Source: Marinicauda algicola
Lineage (GTDB): Bacteria > Pseudomonadota > Alphaproteobacteria > Caulobacterales > Maricaulaceae
Length of the DNA stretch: 64,000 nt
NCBI RefSeq assembly: GCF_017161425.1
Contig: NZ_CP071057.1
Location: 248,001 to 312,000, forward strand
Direction of reading: 5' to 3'
The notes beneath the pieces are model-generated. The model ran no database searches, was not told the DNA's origin, and worked only from the letters and a program-made list of their open reading frames with translations. A program made the position numbers and the translations under genes. The first letter of the stretch is position 1; the number at the start of each line of letters is the position of its first letter. This document shows positions 34,751-42,975 of this stretch, piece by piece.

Positions 34751-36976
34751 TTAGTGTGCGGCGCCCGAACCGGCCTCGCTCTCCTCTGCGCCGTAGGCGG
34801 ACAGATCCAGTCCGGTGTGACGGGCGATGAAGGCCCACCTGTCGGCAGTCTCCTCGATGATCTTGGAGACGGGCGTGCCCGCGCCGTGCCCGGCCCGCGT
34901 CTCGATGCGGATGAGGGCGGGGTCGTCCCCTGTCTCGGCGGCCTGCAGCGCGGCGATGTACTTGAAGGAATGGCCCGGCACGACCCGGTCGTCGGTATCG
35001 GCCGTGGTCACCAGAACCGCCGGATAGTCCGCGCCCTCCTCGATATTGTGATAGGGCGAGTAGAGCCGCAGATAGTCGAACATCTCCGGATCCTGCGGGC
35101 TGCCGTAATCGTCCACCCAGAAGCGCCCGGCGGTGAACTGGTTGAAGCGCAGCATGTCCATCACGCCGACGGCCGGAAGCGCCGCGGCGAACAGCTCGGG
35201 GCGCTGGTTGACGACCGCACCGACGAGCAGCCCGCCATTGGAGCGGCCGTAGACGGCGAGATTGTCCGGGCTCGTCCAGCCGAGATCGATCAGCTCCTCG
35301 GCGGCGTTGATGAAGTCGTCGAACACGTTCTGCTTGTTGAACAGGCGCCCGGCATCGTGCCAGTCGCGCCCGTACTCGGTACCGCCGCGCAGGTTCGCCA
35401 TGGCATAGACGCCGCCCATCTCCATCCATTGCAGGTTGGAGACCGAGAAGTTCGGGGTGAGCGAGATCGCGAACCCGCCATAGCCATAAAGCAGGGTCGG
35501 CTGGCTGCCGTCCGGCGTGACGTCCCGGTGGTGCACGATGAACATCGGCACCTCGACCCCGCCCGTGCTCTCGTAGAAGACCTGGCTGACGACGTAGTCG
35601 TCCGGATTGAAGGTCAGCTCCGGCTCGCGGAAGACCTCGCTCTGCCCGGTCTCCACGTCGTAGCGGTAGATGGTGGTCGGCCGGTTGAAGCTGGTGAAGG
35701 CGTAGAAGGTTTCCGCATCGTCCGGCTCGCCGGAGAAGCCGCTCGCGGTTCCGATGCCCGGAAGCTCGACCTCGCGCACGAACTCGCCCTGCGGGGTGTA
35801 GACCGAGACCGCCGACTTCACGTCCTCCAGGCGCTCCACGACGAGGTGGCCGCCTACAAAGGAGACTCCCTGGATCGGCGCCTCGCCTTCGGCGATCACG
35901 TCGGTGAGCGTTGCCGGGTCGGAGAGGTCGACACGCACCACGCGCCCGTTGGGCGCATCGAGATCGGTGAAGAACAGGAAGCTCTCCCCGTCATTGCCGA
36001 CATAGGAATGGTTGTTGGCGAAGCCGTCGAAGATCACGACCGGCTCGGCCTCGGGCTGCGACAGGTCGAGGATCCGGACGCCGTTGCCGTCCGTGCCCTT
36101 GCTCGAATAGATGACGAGATAGTTGCCGTCATTGGTCTCGCCGACGCGCCAGCCGACTTCCGGGCTCTCCGGGTTGGAGATGATCAGCCGGTCCTCGCCC
36201 TGGCCGGTGCCGAGCGTGTGGAAATAGGCGGCCTGGTCGAGGTTGAGCGAGGTGAACTCCTCGCCCGCCTCCGGCTCGGGATAGCGCGAATAGTAGAAGC
36301 CCGATCCGTCCTTCGCCCAGGACACGCCGGAGAACTTCACCCACTCGATCTCGTCGCCGAGCTGCTCGCCGGTCTCGACATCGACGACGCGGATCGTGCG
36401 CCAGTCCGAGCCGCCGTCCTGGACCTGGTAGGCGACGTAACGCCCGTCCGGACTCGGCCAGGTGCCGGCGAGCGCGACCGTGCCGTCTTCCGACCAGGTA
36501 TTGGGATCGAGCAGCATGCGCGGTTCGGCGCCGGCCTCGTCCTGGACGTAATAGACCGACTGGTCCTGCAGCCCGTCATTGCGCGAGAAGAAATACCTGC
36601 CCCCCTCCTTCTCCGGCAGGGAGAAGCGCTCGTAGTCGTAGAGCTCGGTGAGCCGCTCGGAAATCGCCTCGCGCCCGGGCAGGGTGTCGAGATAGGAGAA
36701 GGTGACCGCGTTCTGCGCCTCGACCCATGCGCGCACCTCCTCGCTCTGGCGCACATCGGCTTCCAGCCAGCGATAGGGATCGGCGACCGCGACCTCGCCC
36801 TCGGCGGCGGATTCGTAGATGTCGGCGACGTCCACGGTCGGGGTCTCGGGATAGGTGAGGGCGGTCTCGCCGACCGTCTCGGCCGCGCCCGTCTCCTCCT
36901 GCGGCGCCTCGCCCGCGGGCTCGCCGCAGGCCGACAGCGCAAGGGCGGAGACGGCACTCATCAGGATCAGTCGCAT
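34751..36976 (-). CDS. prolyl oligopeptidase (S9A), exported lipoprotein
   Basis: A 741-residue serine peptidase cleaving after proline in short peptides. The lipoprotein signal is MRLILMSAVSALALSAC. A seven-bladed propeller (residues about 80-440) is followed by the alpha/beta-hydrolase domain with Ser579 in YGRSNGGLL, the aspartate at about 662 in DTDDRVVP and His697 in RAGHGAG. The FMVHHRDV-type segment (PMFIVHHRDVTPDG) and GYGGFAISLTPNF are S9A landmarks. The C-terminus has a short Glu/Ala tail. It would act on the periplasmic side of a membrane. It is divergent from the helicase gene. Confidence 0.94.
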   Translation of the reverse strand: MRLILMSAVSALALSACGEPAGEAPQEETGAAETVGETALTYPETPTVDVADIYESAAEGEVAVADPYRWLEADVRQSEEVRAWVEAQNAVTFSYLDTLPGREAISERLTELYDYERFSLPEKEGGRYFFSRNDGLQDQSVYYVQDEAGAEPRMLLDPNTWSEDGTVALAGTWPSPDGRYVAYQVQDGGSDWRTIRVVDVETGEQLGDEIEWVKFSGVSWAKDGSGFYYSRYPEPEAGEEFTSLNLDQAAYFHTLGTGQGEDRLIISNPESPEVGWRVGETNDGNYLVIYSSKGTDGNGVRILDLSQPEAEPVVIFDGFANNHSYVGNDGESFLFFTDLDAPNGRVVRVDLSDPATLTDVIAEGEAPIQGVSFVGGHLVVERLEDVKSAVSVYTPQGEFVREVELPGIGTASGFSGEPDDAETFYAFTSFNRPTTIYRYDVETGQSEVFREPELTFNPDDYVVSQVFYESTGGVEVPMFIVHHRDVTPDGSQPTLLYGYGGFAISLTPNFSVSNLQWMEMGGVYAMANLRGGTEYGRDWHDAGRLFNKQNVFDDFINAAEELIDLGWTSPDNLAVYGRSNGGLLVGAVVNQRPELFAAALPAVGVMDMLRFNQFTAGRFWVDDYGSPQDPEMFDYLRLYSPYHNIEEGADYPAVLVTTADTDDRVVPGHSFKYIAALQAAETGDDPALIRIETRAGHGAGTPVSKIIEETADRWAFIARHTGLDLSAYGAEESEAGSGAAH

Positions 36977-37062
36977 GGGTCACTCCCCGGTTCTTGAAGA
37001 TTTGCCGGGAAGTTAGGGATCACAAACGCCTCTGTCGATAAGTGAAGGTAGGCCTTATCTCT

Positions 37063-39570
37063 ATGGCCATGCCCGACGCGTCCGCCCCGCCAGCCCTGCC
37101 CGAGCGCTTCGAGCGCTGGTTCGCTTCGCGCGGCTGGCGCCCGCGCGCGCACCAGCTGGAGATGGTTGCCGCGGCAGGGCGCGGCGAGGATGCGCTCCTG
37201 ATCGCGCCGACCGGCGGGGGCAAGACGCTCGGCGGCTTCCTGCCGAGCCTCGTGGAGCTGGCCGGCATCGCGCAGCGGGAGGGCAAGGACCGCGAGCACA
37301 GGCTGCATACGCTCTATGTCTCCCCGCTCAAGGCCCTGTCCCAGGACGTCGCGCGCAACCTGATGACGCCGGTCGCCGAGATGGGTCTCGATCTCAGGAT
37401 CGAGACGCGCACCGGCGACACACCCGCCTCCAAGCGCACCCGCCAGCGTCAGAGGCCGCCGGACATCCTGCTGACCACGCCCGAGCAGATCGCCCTGTTC
37501 TGCGCGCAGGAGAATGCGCAAGCCTTCTTCGGGGATCTGAAGGCCGTCATCGTCGACGAGGTCCATGCGCTGGCGCCGAGCAAGCGCGGCGACCTCCTGG
37601 CGCTGGGACTTGCCGCGATCGGCAGGTACGCGCCGCAGGCCCGGCGCATCGGCCTGTCGGCCACGGTCAAGGATGTCGAGGGCCATGCCCGCTGGCTCGC
37701 GCGCCAGGCCGGCGAGGATGCCCGTTTTGCCACCGTGGTTCGGGGCGAGGGCGGGGCGCGCCCGGAGGTGACGATCCTCACGCCGCAGGACCGCATCCCC
37801 TGGGCCGGCCATTCGGGCAGGCACGCGATCGCCGCCGTCTACGAGGAAATCAAACGCGCGAAGCTCTCCCTGATCTTCGTCAACACGCGCTCCCAGGCGG
37901 AAATGGTCTTCCAGCTCCTCTGGTCGATCAATGACGACAACCTGCCGATCGCGCTGCATCACGGCTCGCTCTCGGTGGAGCAGCGCCGCAAGGTGGAAAG
38001 CGCCATGGCGGCGGGCGTTCTCAAGGCCGTGGTGTGCACCTCCACGCTCGATCTCGGCATCGACTGGGGCGATGTCGATCTCGTCCTGCAGATGGGCGCG
38101 CCGAAGGGCTCGGCCCGCCTGATCCAGCGCCTGGGACGCGCCAATCACCGCCTCGACGAGCCCTCGAAGGCCATTCTGGTGCCCACCAACCGCTTCGAGC
38201 ATCTCGAATGCACGGCCGCCAAGGAGGCGGTGGCGGAGAACGCGCTCGACGGCGAGCCCTTGCGCGCCGGGGCGCTCGACGTGCTCGCCCAGCACGTGAT
38301 GGGCCGCGGCTGCGGCGATCCCTTCCTGGCCGACGAGCTGTTCGAGGAAGTCACCGCCGCCGCGCCCTATGCCCACCTTCCCCGCGAGACCTTCGACCGG
38401 GTGCTCGAATTCGTCGCCTCGGGCGGCTATGCGCTGGGCACGTACGACCGCTTCCGCCGGCTCGTCCGATCGAAGGCCGACGGGCGCTACCGCGCGCGCA
38501 ACCGCGATGTCGCCCAGCGCCACCGCCTCAATATCGGTGCCATCGTGGAAAGCCCGATGCTGAATGTGAGGCTGGTGAGGGGCGGGGAGCGCAGCGCTCC
38601 TTCCTCCCCCCACACCCGCGGCGGCAAGCTGCTCGGCCAGGTCGAGGAATGGTTCGCCGACCAGCTCAGCCCCGGCGACACCTTCGTCTTCGCCGGCCAG
38701 ATGCTGCGCTTCGAGGGCGTGACGGCGACCGATTGCCTGGTCAGCCGCTCGGCTGCCGAGGCCCCGAAGATCCCGAGCTGGCAGGGCGGCAAGTTCCCGC
38801 TCTCCACCTATCTCGCCGCGCGCGTGCGCGATCTCGTCCACGATCCGCAGAGCTGGCACCGCCTTCCCGGCCAGATCCGCGAATGGCTGGAGATCCAGCG
38901 CCAGCGCTCCATCCTGCCCGCGCCCGACCGGCTCCTGGTGGAGACCTTCCCGCGCGGAAACCGGCACTATCTCGTCTGCTATCCCTTCGAGGGCCGGCTC
39001 GCCCACCAGACGCTCGGCATGCTGCTGACGAGAAGGCTCGAGCGCGCCGGCTTCAAGCCGATGGGCTTTGTGGCGAACGAGTACGCGCTCTCGGTCTGGG
39101 CGCTGGAGGATCTGTCGAAAGCCGACATGGCCGAACTCTTCGCGCAGGACATGCTCGGCGACGATCTCGACGCCTGGCTCGCCGAGAGCGCGCTGATGGC
39201 GCGCACCTTCCGCACCTGCGCGGTGATTTCCGGGCTCATCGAGCGCCGCTTCCCGGGCAGCGAGAAGACCGGGCGCCAGGTCACCTTCTCCGCAGACCTC
39301 ATCTACAACGTCCTCCGGGAGCACGAGCCCGATCACATCCTCTTGCAGGCGGCCTGGGAGGACGCGGGCTCCGGGCTTCTCGACATCCGCCGGCTGTCCG
39401 CCGCGCTGGCGCGTTTTGCCGGCCGGATCGATCACATGGCGCTCGACCGGATCTCCCCGCTCGCCGTTCCGGTCATGCTCGAGATCGGGCGCGAACCGGT
39501 CCATGGCGAGGCGCAGGATGCGGTCCTCGAGGACGCCGCGGGCGATCTCGCCGCCGAGGCGATGGCTTAG
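37063..39570 (+). CDS. ligase-associated Lhr-like DEXH-box helicase
   Basis: A DNA helicase of about 835 residues, the partner of the ligase-associated exonuclease. Motif I is APTGGGKT near residue 50, motif II is VDEVHAL near residue 165, motif III is GLSATV and motif VI is RLIQRLGRANHR. A winged-helix and Lhr-specific C-terminal region follow, ending in LEDAAGDLAAEAMA. Around residue 507 the phrase GGERSAPSSPHTRGGK interrupts a region where relatives read directly into KLGQVEEWF. It is encoded by a palindromic stretch (see 38584-38612). The ATG at 37063 lacks a good ribosome site; ATG 37069 and GTG 37042 are alternatives. The stop overlaps that of ubiA by four bases. Confidence 0.9.
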   Translation: MAMPDASAPPALPERFERWFASRGWRPRAHQLEMVAAAGRGEDALLIAPTGGGKTLGGFLPSLVELAGIAQREGKDREHRLHTLYVSPLKALSQDVARNLMTPVAEMGLDLRIETRTGDTPASKRTRQRQRPPDILLTTPEQIALFCAQENAQAFFGDLKAVIVDEVHALAPSKRGDLLALGLAAIGRYAPQARRIGLSATVKDVEGHARWLARQAGEDARFATVVRGEGGARPEVTILTPQDRIPWAGHSGRHAIAAVYEEIKRAKLSLIFVNTRSQAEMVFQLLWSINDDNLPIALHHGSLSVEQRRKVESAMAAGVLKAVVCTSTLDLGIDWGDVDLVLQMGAPKGSARLIQRLGRANHRLDEPSKAILVPTNRFEHLECTAAKEAVAENALDGEPLRAGALDVLAQHVMGRGCGDPFLADELFEEVTAAAPYAHLPRETFDRVLEFVASGGYALGTYDRFRRLVRSKADGRYRARNRDVAQRHRLNIGAIVESPMLNVRLVRGGERSAPSSPHTRGGKLLGQVEEWFADQLSPGDTFVFAGQMLRFEGVTATDCLVSRSAAEAPKIPSWQGGKFPLSTYLAARVRDLVHDPQSWHRLPGQIREWLEIQRQRSILPAPDRLLVETFPRGNRHYLVCYPFEGRLAHQTLGMLLTRRLERAGFKPMGFVANEYALSVWALEDLSKADMAELFAQDMLGDDLDAWLAESALMARTFRTCAVISGLIERRFPGSEKTGRQVTFSADLIYNVLREHEPDHILLQAAWEDAGSGLLDIRRLSAALARFAGRIDHMALDRISPLAVPVMLEIGREPVHGEAQDAVLEDAAGDLAAEAMA
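38584..38612 (+). repeat. short palindrome-bearing in-frame insertion in the Lhr-like helicase gene
   Basis: The coding strand has GGAGCGC-A-GCGCTCC (38586-38600), a perfect 7-bp hairpin, followed by the pyrimidine-rich run TTCCTCCCCCC. The composition and order resemble the border of the 108-bp rsmE element. It encodes a dozen residues that look foreign in an otherwise conserved motif. Direct evidence is the palindrome; insertion is inference. Confidence 0.4.
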
Positions 39571-40496
39571 GAGACGGCCGCCGCCGCGGCGAAGGCGAGG
39601 GCCAGCAACAGCCCCGTCGTGCGGTTCGACTTGAAGACGGCAAGGCAGGATGCCCCGTCCTTCAGCCGCACCCGCATCAGCTGGCCGAACAGGTGGGCCG
39701 CGTAGAGCGCGAAGACCGGCGCGAAGATCAGCGCCGCGCCCGCCACGACCGCGGCTGCCGCGGCGAGCATGGCGGACAGCGCGTAGAACACCCAGAGCCC
39801 TGGAAGGATGCGCTCTCCGAGTGCGCGCGCGGAGGACTTCACGCCGACCAGGGCATCGTCCTCGATGTCCTGGCAGGCATAGATCGTGTCGTAGCCGATG
39901 GTCCAGAAGAAGGCCGAGGCATAGAGCAGGAACGCTTCCGGCGCGAAGCCGTGCGCGGCCGTGGCGAAGGCCACGAGTATCCCCCAGTTGAAGGTCAGCC
40001 CCAGCCAGGCCTGCGGCCACCAGGTGATGCGCTTCATGAAGGGATAGGCCGCCACCAGCGCCAGCGCGCCGAGCCCGGTGAGGATCGCGACCGGGGGCAG
40101 CTGGACCAGAACGAACAGCCCGACGAGGCTCTGCGCGACGAGGAAGGCCCAGGCCTGCCGCACACTGACCGTACCCGCCGCGAGCGGGCGGTCGGCGGTG
40201 CGCGCCACCTGCGCGTCGAGATCGCGGTCGACGATGTCGTTATAGGTGCAGCCCGCCCCGCGCATCGCTATGGCGCCGAGCGCGAACAGGAAGAGATACC
40301 AGAGATCGGCCGGCTGAAATCCCGTGTCCACGCGGGCCAGCGCGAGGCCCTGGAAGCAGGGAATCGCCAGCAGCCAGAAGCCCACCGGGCGGTCGTAGCG
40401 CGCCAGGCGCAGATAGGGCCGGACCGGCTTCGGGGCCCGGTCCACCCAGCTCGTCGGCAGGCTGTCGGCGACGCGTCGGTCTTCGGCTCGGCTCAT
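39567..40496 (-). CDS. ubiA: 4-hydroxybenzoate polyprenyltransferase
   Basis: A 309-residue inner-membrane prenyltransferase of ubiquinone synthesis, attaching the isoprenoid chain to 4-hydroxybenzoate. The first Mg-diphosphate motif is NDIVDRDLD near residue 85 and the second is YACQDIEDDALVG near residue 206. About eight to nine hydrophobic helices surround them, and DRPLAAGTVSV lies after the first motif as usual. The start ATG 40496 gives a family-like length. Its stop overlaps that of the helicase gene (TTAG at 39567-39570). The ubiquinone operon partners are not in this window. Confidence 0.94.
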   Translation of the reverse strand: MSRAEDRRVADSLPTSWVDRAPKPVRPYLRLARYDRPVGFWLLAIPCFQGLALARVDTGFQPADLWYLFLFALGAIAMRGAGCTYNDIVDRDLDAQVARTADRPLAAGTVSVRQAWAFLVAQSLVGLFVLVQLPPVAILTGLGALALVAAYPFMKRITWWPQAWLGLTFNWGILVAFATAAHGFAPEAFLLYASAFFWTIGYDTIYACQDIEDDALVGVKSSARALGERILPGLWVFYALSAMLAAAAAVVAGAALIFAPVFALYAAHLFGQLMRVRLKDGASCLAVFKSNRTTGLLLALAFAAAAAVS

Positions 40497-40555
40497 GGGC
40501 CGGTGTTAGCGCAGGGCGTGCGGGGTGGGAAGCGGAGAGGGCGGTCGCGGCAGGC

Positions 40556-41917
40556 CTACTTCACCGCCACGGTCTTTCTGTTGACGAACTCCAGTATGCC
40601 CTCGCGGGCCAGCTCCCGCCCGTGGCCGGACGCCTTCACCCCGCCGAAGGGCAGGCGCGGATCGCTCGCGACCATCTGGTTGACGTATGTCGAGCCGGCC
40701 TCGATGCGGTTGACCGCTTCGGTGATCTCGTCCTCGTCGGTGGACCAGAAGGACGAGCCGAGCCCGTACTTGTGATCGTTGGCGAGGTTTATCGCCGCGT
40801 CGAGATCGCTGACCCTGAAGAAGAGCGCGACCGGCCCGAACAGCTCATCGCGGTAGCCGGGGCTGTCCTCGGGGATGTCCTCCAGCACGCCGGGGCTGAA
40901 CCAGGCGCCTTCGCCCTTGCGGCCCTTGAGCACCTCGCGCGCGCCGGCATCGATCGTCTTCCTGACCTGTTCGTGCAGGCCTTTGGCGGCGGCCTCGTCG
41001 ACGAGCGGGCCGATATCGGTGTCCGCCTCCATCGGGTCGCCGACCCTCTTGCGCTCGAGCTCCTCCACGAAGCGGTCGCGAAAGTCCTCGTAGATGTCGG
41101 CATGGACGATGAAGCGCTTGGCCGCGATGCAGGACTGGCCGTTGTTCTGGATGCGCGCGAACACGCCGGTCTTCACCGCCTCGTCGAGATCGGCGCTCGG
41201 CATGACGACGAAGGCGTCCGAGCCGCCGAGCTCCAGCACGTGGGGCTTCAGCGCCGCGCCGGCCTGCTTGCCGACGGCGCGGCCCGCGCCTTCCGAGCCG
41301 GTCAGCGTCACGCCCTTGACCCGGGCGTCGGCGATGATCTCGCCGGCCTTGGCGGAGTCCACCAGAAGGCTGCGGAAGCTGCCGGTCTCGAAGCCGGCGC
41401 GCAGAAAGATGTCCTCTATTCGCTTCGCGCACCCCGGCACGTTGGAGGAATGCTTCAGCAGGCCCGGATTGCCCGCCATCAGATTCGGCGCGGCGAAGCG
41501 GAAGACCTGCCAGAACGGGAAGTTCCACGGCATGATCGCGAAGATGGGCCCGAGCGGGATGTAGCGCACGAAGCTCTTGCCCTTCTCCTGCGCCCCCTTG
41601 GCCTCGTCCTTGAGGAAGTCGGCGGCGTTGTCGGCATAGTAGCGGCACACCCAGGCGCATTTCTCCGCCTCCGCCTTCGCCTGGGCGACGGGCTTGCCCA
41701 TCTCCTGCGTCATCAGGGCGGCGAGGTCGTCCGCCTCGCTTTCCAGGATCTCCGCCGCGCGCCGCATGCGCTGCGCCCGGCCCTCGAAGCCAAGCCGGTG
41801 CAGCGTTCCCACCGCCGCCGTGGCGCGCTCGAGCGCGTTCTCCACATCGGTGTCGTCATGGCCGTCAAAGGTCTTGAAGACCTCGCCGGTCGCCGGGTTG
41901 ATCGATCGAAATGCCAT
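40556..41917 (-). CDS. succinate-semialdehyde dehydrogenase / NAD(P)-dependent aldehyde dehydrogenase
   Basis: A 453-residue ALDH. The catalytic cysteine is in NNGQSCIAAKRF and the general base Glu in LELGGSDAFVV; the cofactor segment is IPLGPIFAIMPWNFPFWQVF and VTLTGSEGAGR. The pattern (MAFRSINPATGEVFKTFDGHDD at the N-terminus, LPFGGVKASGHGREL near the end) is of the bacterial GabD/SSADH type, but other short aldehydes are possible. It lies next to ubiA on the same strand with a 59-bp gap, and is divergent from rsmE. No signal peptide. Confidence 0.88.
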   Translation of the reverse strand: MAFRSINPATGEVFKTFDGHDDTDVENALERATAAVGTLHRLGFEGRAQRMRRAAEILESEADDLAALMTQEMGKPVAQAKAEAEKCAWVCRYYADNAADFLKDEAKGAQEKGKSFVRYIPLGPIFAIMPWNFPFWQVFRFAAPNLMAGNPGLLKHSSNVPGCAKRIEDIFLRAGFETGSFRSLLVDSAKAGEIIADARVKGVTLTGSEGAGRAVGKQAGAALKPHVLELGGSDAFVVMPSADLDEAVKTGVFARIQNNGQSCIAAKRFIVHADIYEDFRDRFVEELERKRVGDPMEADTDIGPLVDEAAAKGLHEQVRKTIDAGAREVLKGRKGEGAWFSPGVLEDIPEDSPGYRDELFGPVALFFRVSDLDAAINLANDHKYGLGSSFWSTDEDEITEAVNRIEAGSTYVNQMVASDPRLPFGGVKASGHGRELAREGILEFVNRKTVAVK

Positions 41918-42004
41918 GGTGCGCCTCCGCTTGGCTCTGCCCCGTTCCAACGCCGCCCGCCCCGCACGGTTTCCCGGCGCGCGCGAAGCGGCTAGAGGAG
42001 AGCC

Positions 42005-42892
42005 ATGAGTGTCGAACCGAGACTGTACATCGACGAGCCCCTGTCCCAAGGCGCCGAGATCGCGCTCGGCAAGGAGGCCGCTCACTATCTCGTGACCGTG
42101 ATGCGCCGCGGCGAGGGGGCGGGCGTGCGCCTGTTCAACGGGCGCGACGGGGAGTGGCGCGCCGTGGTGAGCCAGGCCTCGCGCAAGTCGGCGGTGCTGG
42201 GCGTCGAGAAGCAGCTGCGCGAGCAGGCGAGCGTGCCCGACCTCGCCCTCTATTTCGCCCCCGTGAAGCGCGCGCGTACCGATTTCATCGTGGAAAAGGC
42301 GACCGAGCTCGGCGCGGCCTCCATCACCGCGGTGATGACGCGCCGCACGATCGCGGAGACGGTGCGCACCGACCGCCTCGCCGCCAACGCGAAGGAGGCC
42401 GCCGAGCAGACCGAGCGCCTCGATCTGCCGGCAATCGGCGAGCCGGTCGCGCTCGACCGCCTGCTCGACGGCTGGGACACGAACCGCAAGCTCGTTTTCT
42501 GCGACGAGGCCGGCGAGGAGGGCGAAAAGCCCTGGGGCGGGCAGGAGGGGCGCGCCCGGCCGATGCTCGAGGTGCTGCAGGAGCATCGATATGCTCCCCC
42601 GCTTGCCGGGGAGCTGTCGCGGCCGCAGGCCGTGACGGAGGGTGCGGACAACGCTGCAGCGCCCCCTTCGGCCCTTCGGGCCACGTCCTCAGGCGGGGGA
42701 GGGCAACAGCGCTGGGCCATCCTCATCGGCCCCGAAGGCGGGTTCGATCCGGGCGAGCGCGAGCTGCTGCGCTCCAAGCCCTTCTGCATCCCCGTCACCC
42801 TGGGTCCGCGCATCCTGCGGGCCGACACCGCGGCCGCCGCGGCGCTCGCCCTGTGGCAGGCGGTGCTGGGCGACTGGAACACGAGCCTGTGA
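42005..42892 (+). CDS. rsmE: 16S rRNA (uracil1498-N3)-methyltransferase with in-frame 36-codon insertion
   Basis: A 295-residue RsmE, about 40 residues longer than usual. The PUA-like N-terminal domain (residues 1 to about 75) and the SPOUT domain are intact, including KATELGAASITAVMTRRT, the motif WAILIGPEGGFDPGE and LGPRILRADTAAAAAL. Between the two (about residues 197-232) lies a stretch rich in Pro, Ala and Gly, starting after EHRYA and ending GGGGQQ, with no counterpart in the family. It is encoded by the palindromic element at 42594-42701. Because the insertion is a multiple of three, the enzyme may still be active. GAGGAG precedes the ATG. Confidence 0.92.
   Translation: MSVEPRLYIDEPLSQGAEIALGKEAAHYLVTVMRRGEGAGVRLFNGRDGEWRAVVSQASRKSAVLGVEKQLREQASVPDLALYFAPVKRARTDFIVEKATELGAASITAVMTRRTIAETVRTDRLAANAKEAAEQTERLDLPAIGEPVALDRLLDGWDTNRKLVFCDEAGEEGEKPWGGQEGRARPMLEVLQEHRYAPPLAGELSRPQAVTEGADNAAAPPSALRATSSGGGGQQRWAILIGPEGGFDPGERELLRSKPFCIPVTLGPRILRADTAAAAALALWQAVLGDWNTSL
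42594..42701 (+). repeat. 108-bp palindromic element inserted in rsmE
   Basis: The ends form an 8-bp inverted repeat: CTCCCCCG (42594-42601) and CGGGGGAG (42694-42701). Inside are a hairpin GCTCCCC/GGGGAGC, an imperfect hairpin GTCGCGGCC/GGCCGTGAC, and GGCCC-TTC-GGGCC. Length is 108 = 36 codons, so the frame is kept. I recognise the pattern as the GC-rich REP-like family common in alphaproteobacterial intergenic regions; a copy of the CCCCCGC-TT-GCGGGGG core is at 26557. Its presence inside a CDS recalls the RPE elements of Rickettsia, as analogy only. Confidence 0.7.
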
Positions 42893-42975
42893 TTGGGCGA
42901 AGCCCGCGCTTGCGGTAGGGCCAATCGCAGCATACCTGTGCGGCCAGTCAAGGCGCTCGAAACGCGGGGCAATTC

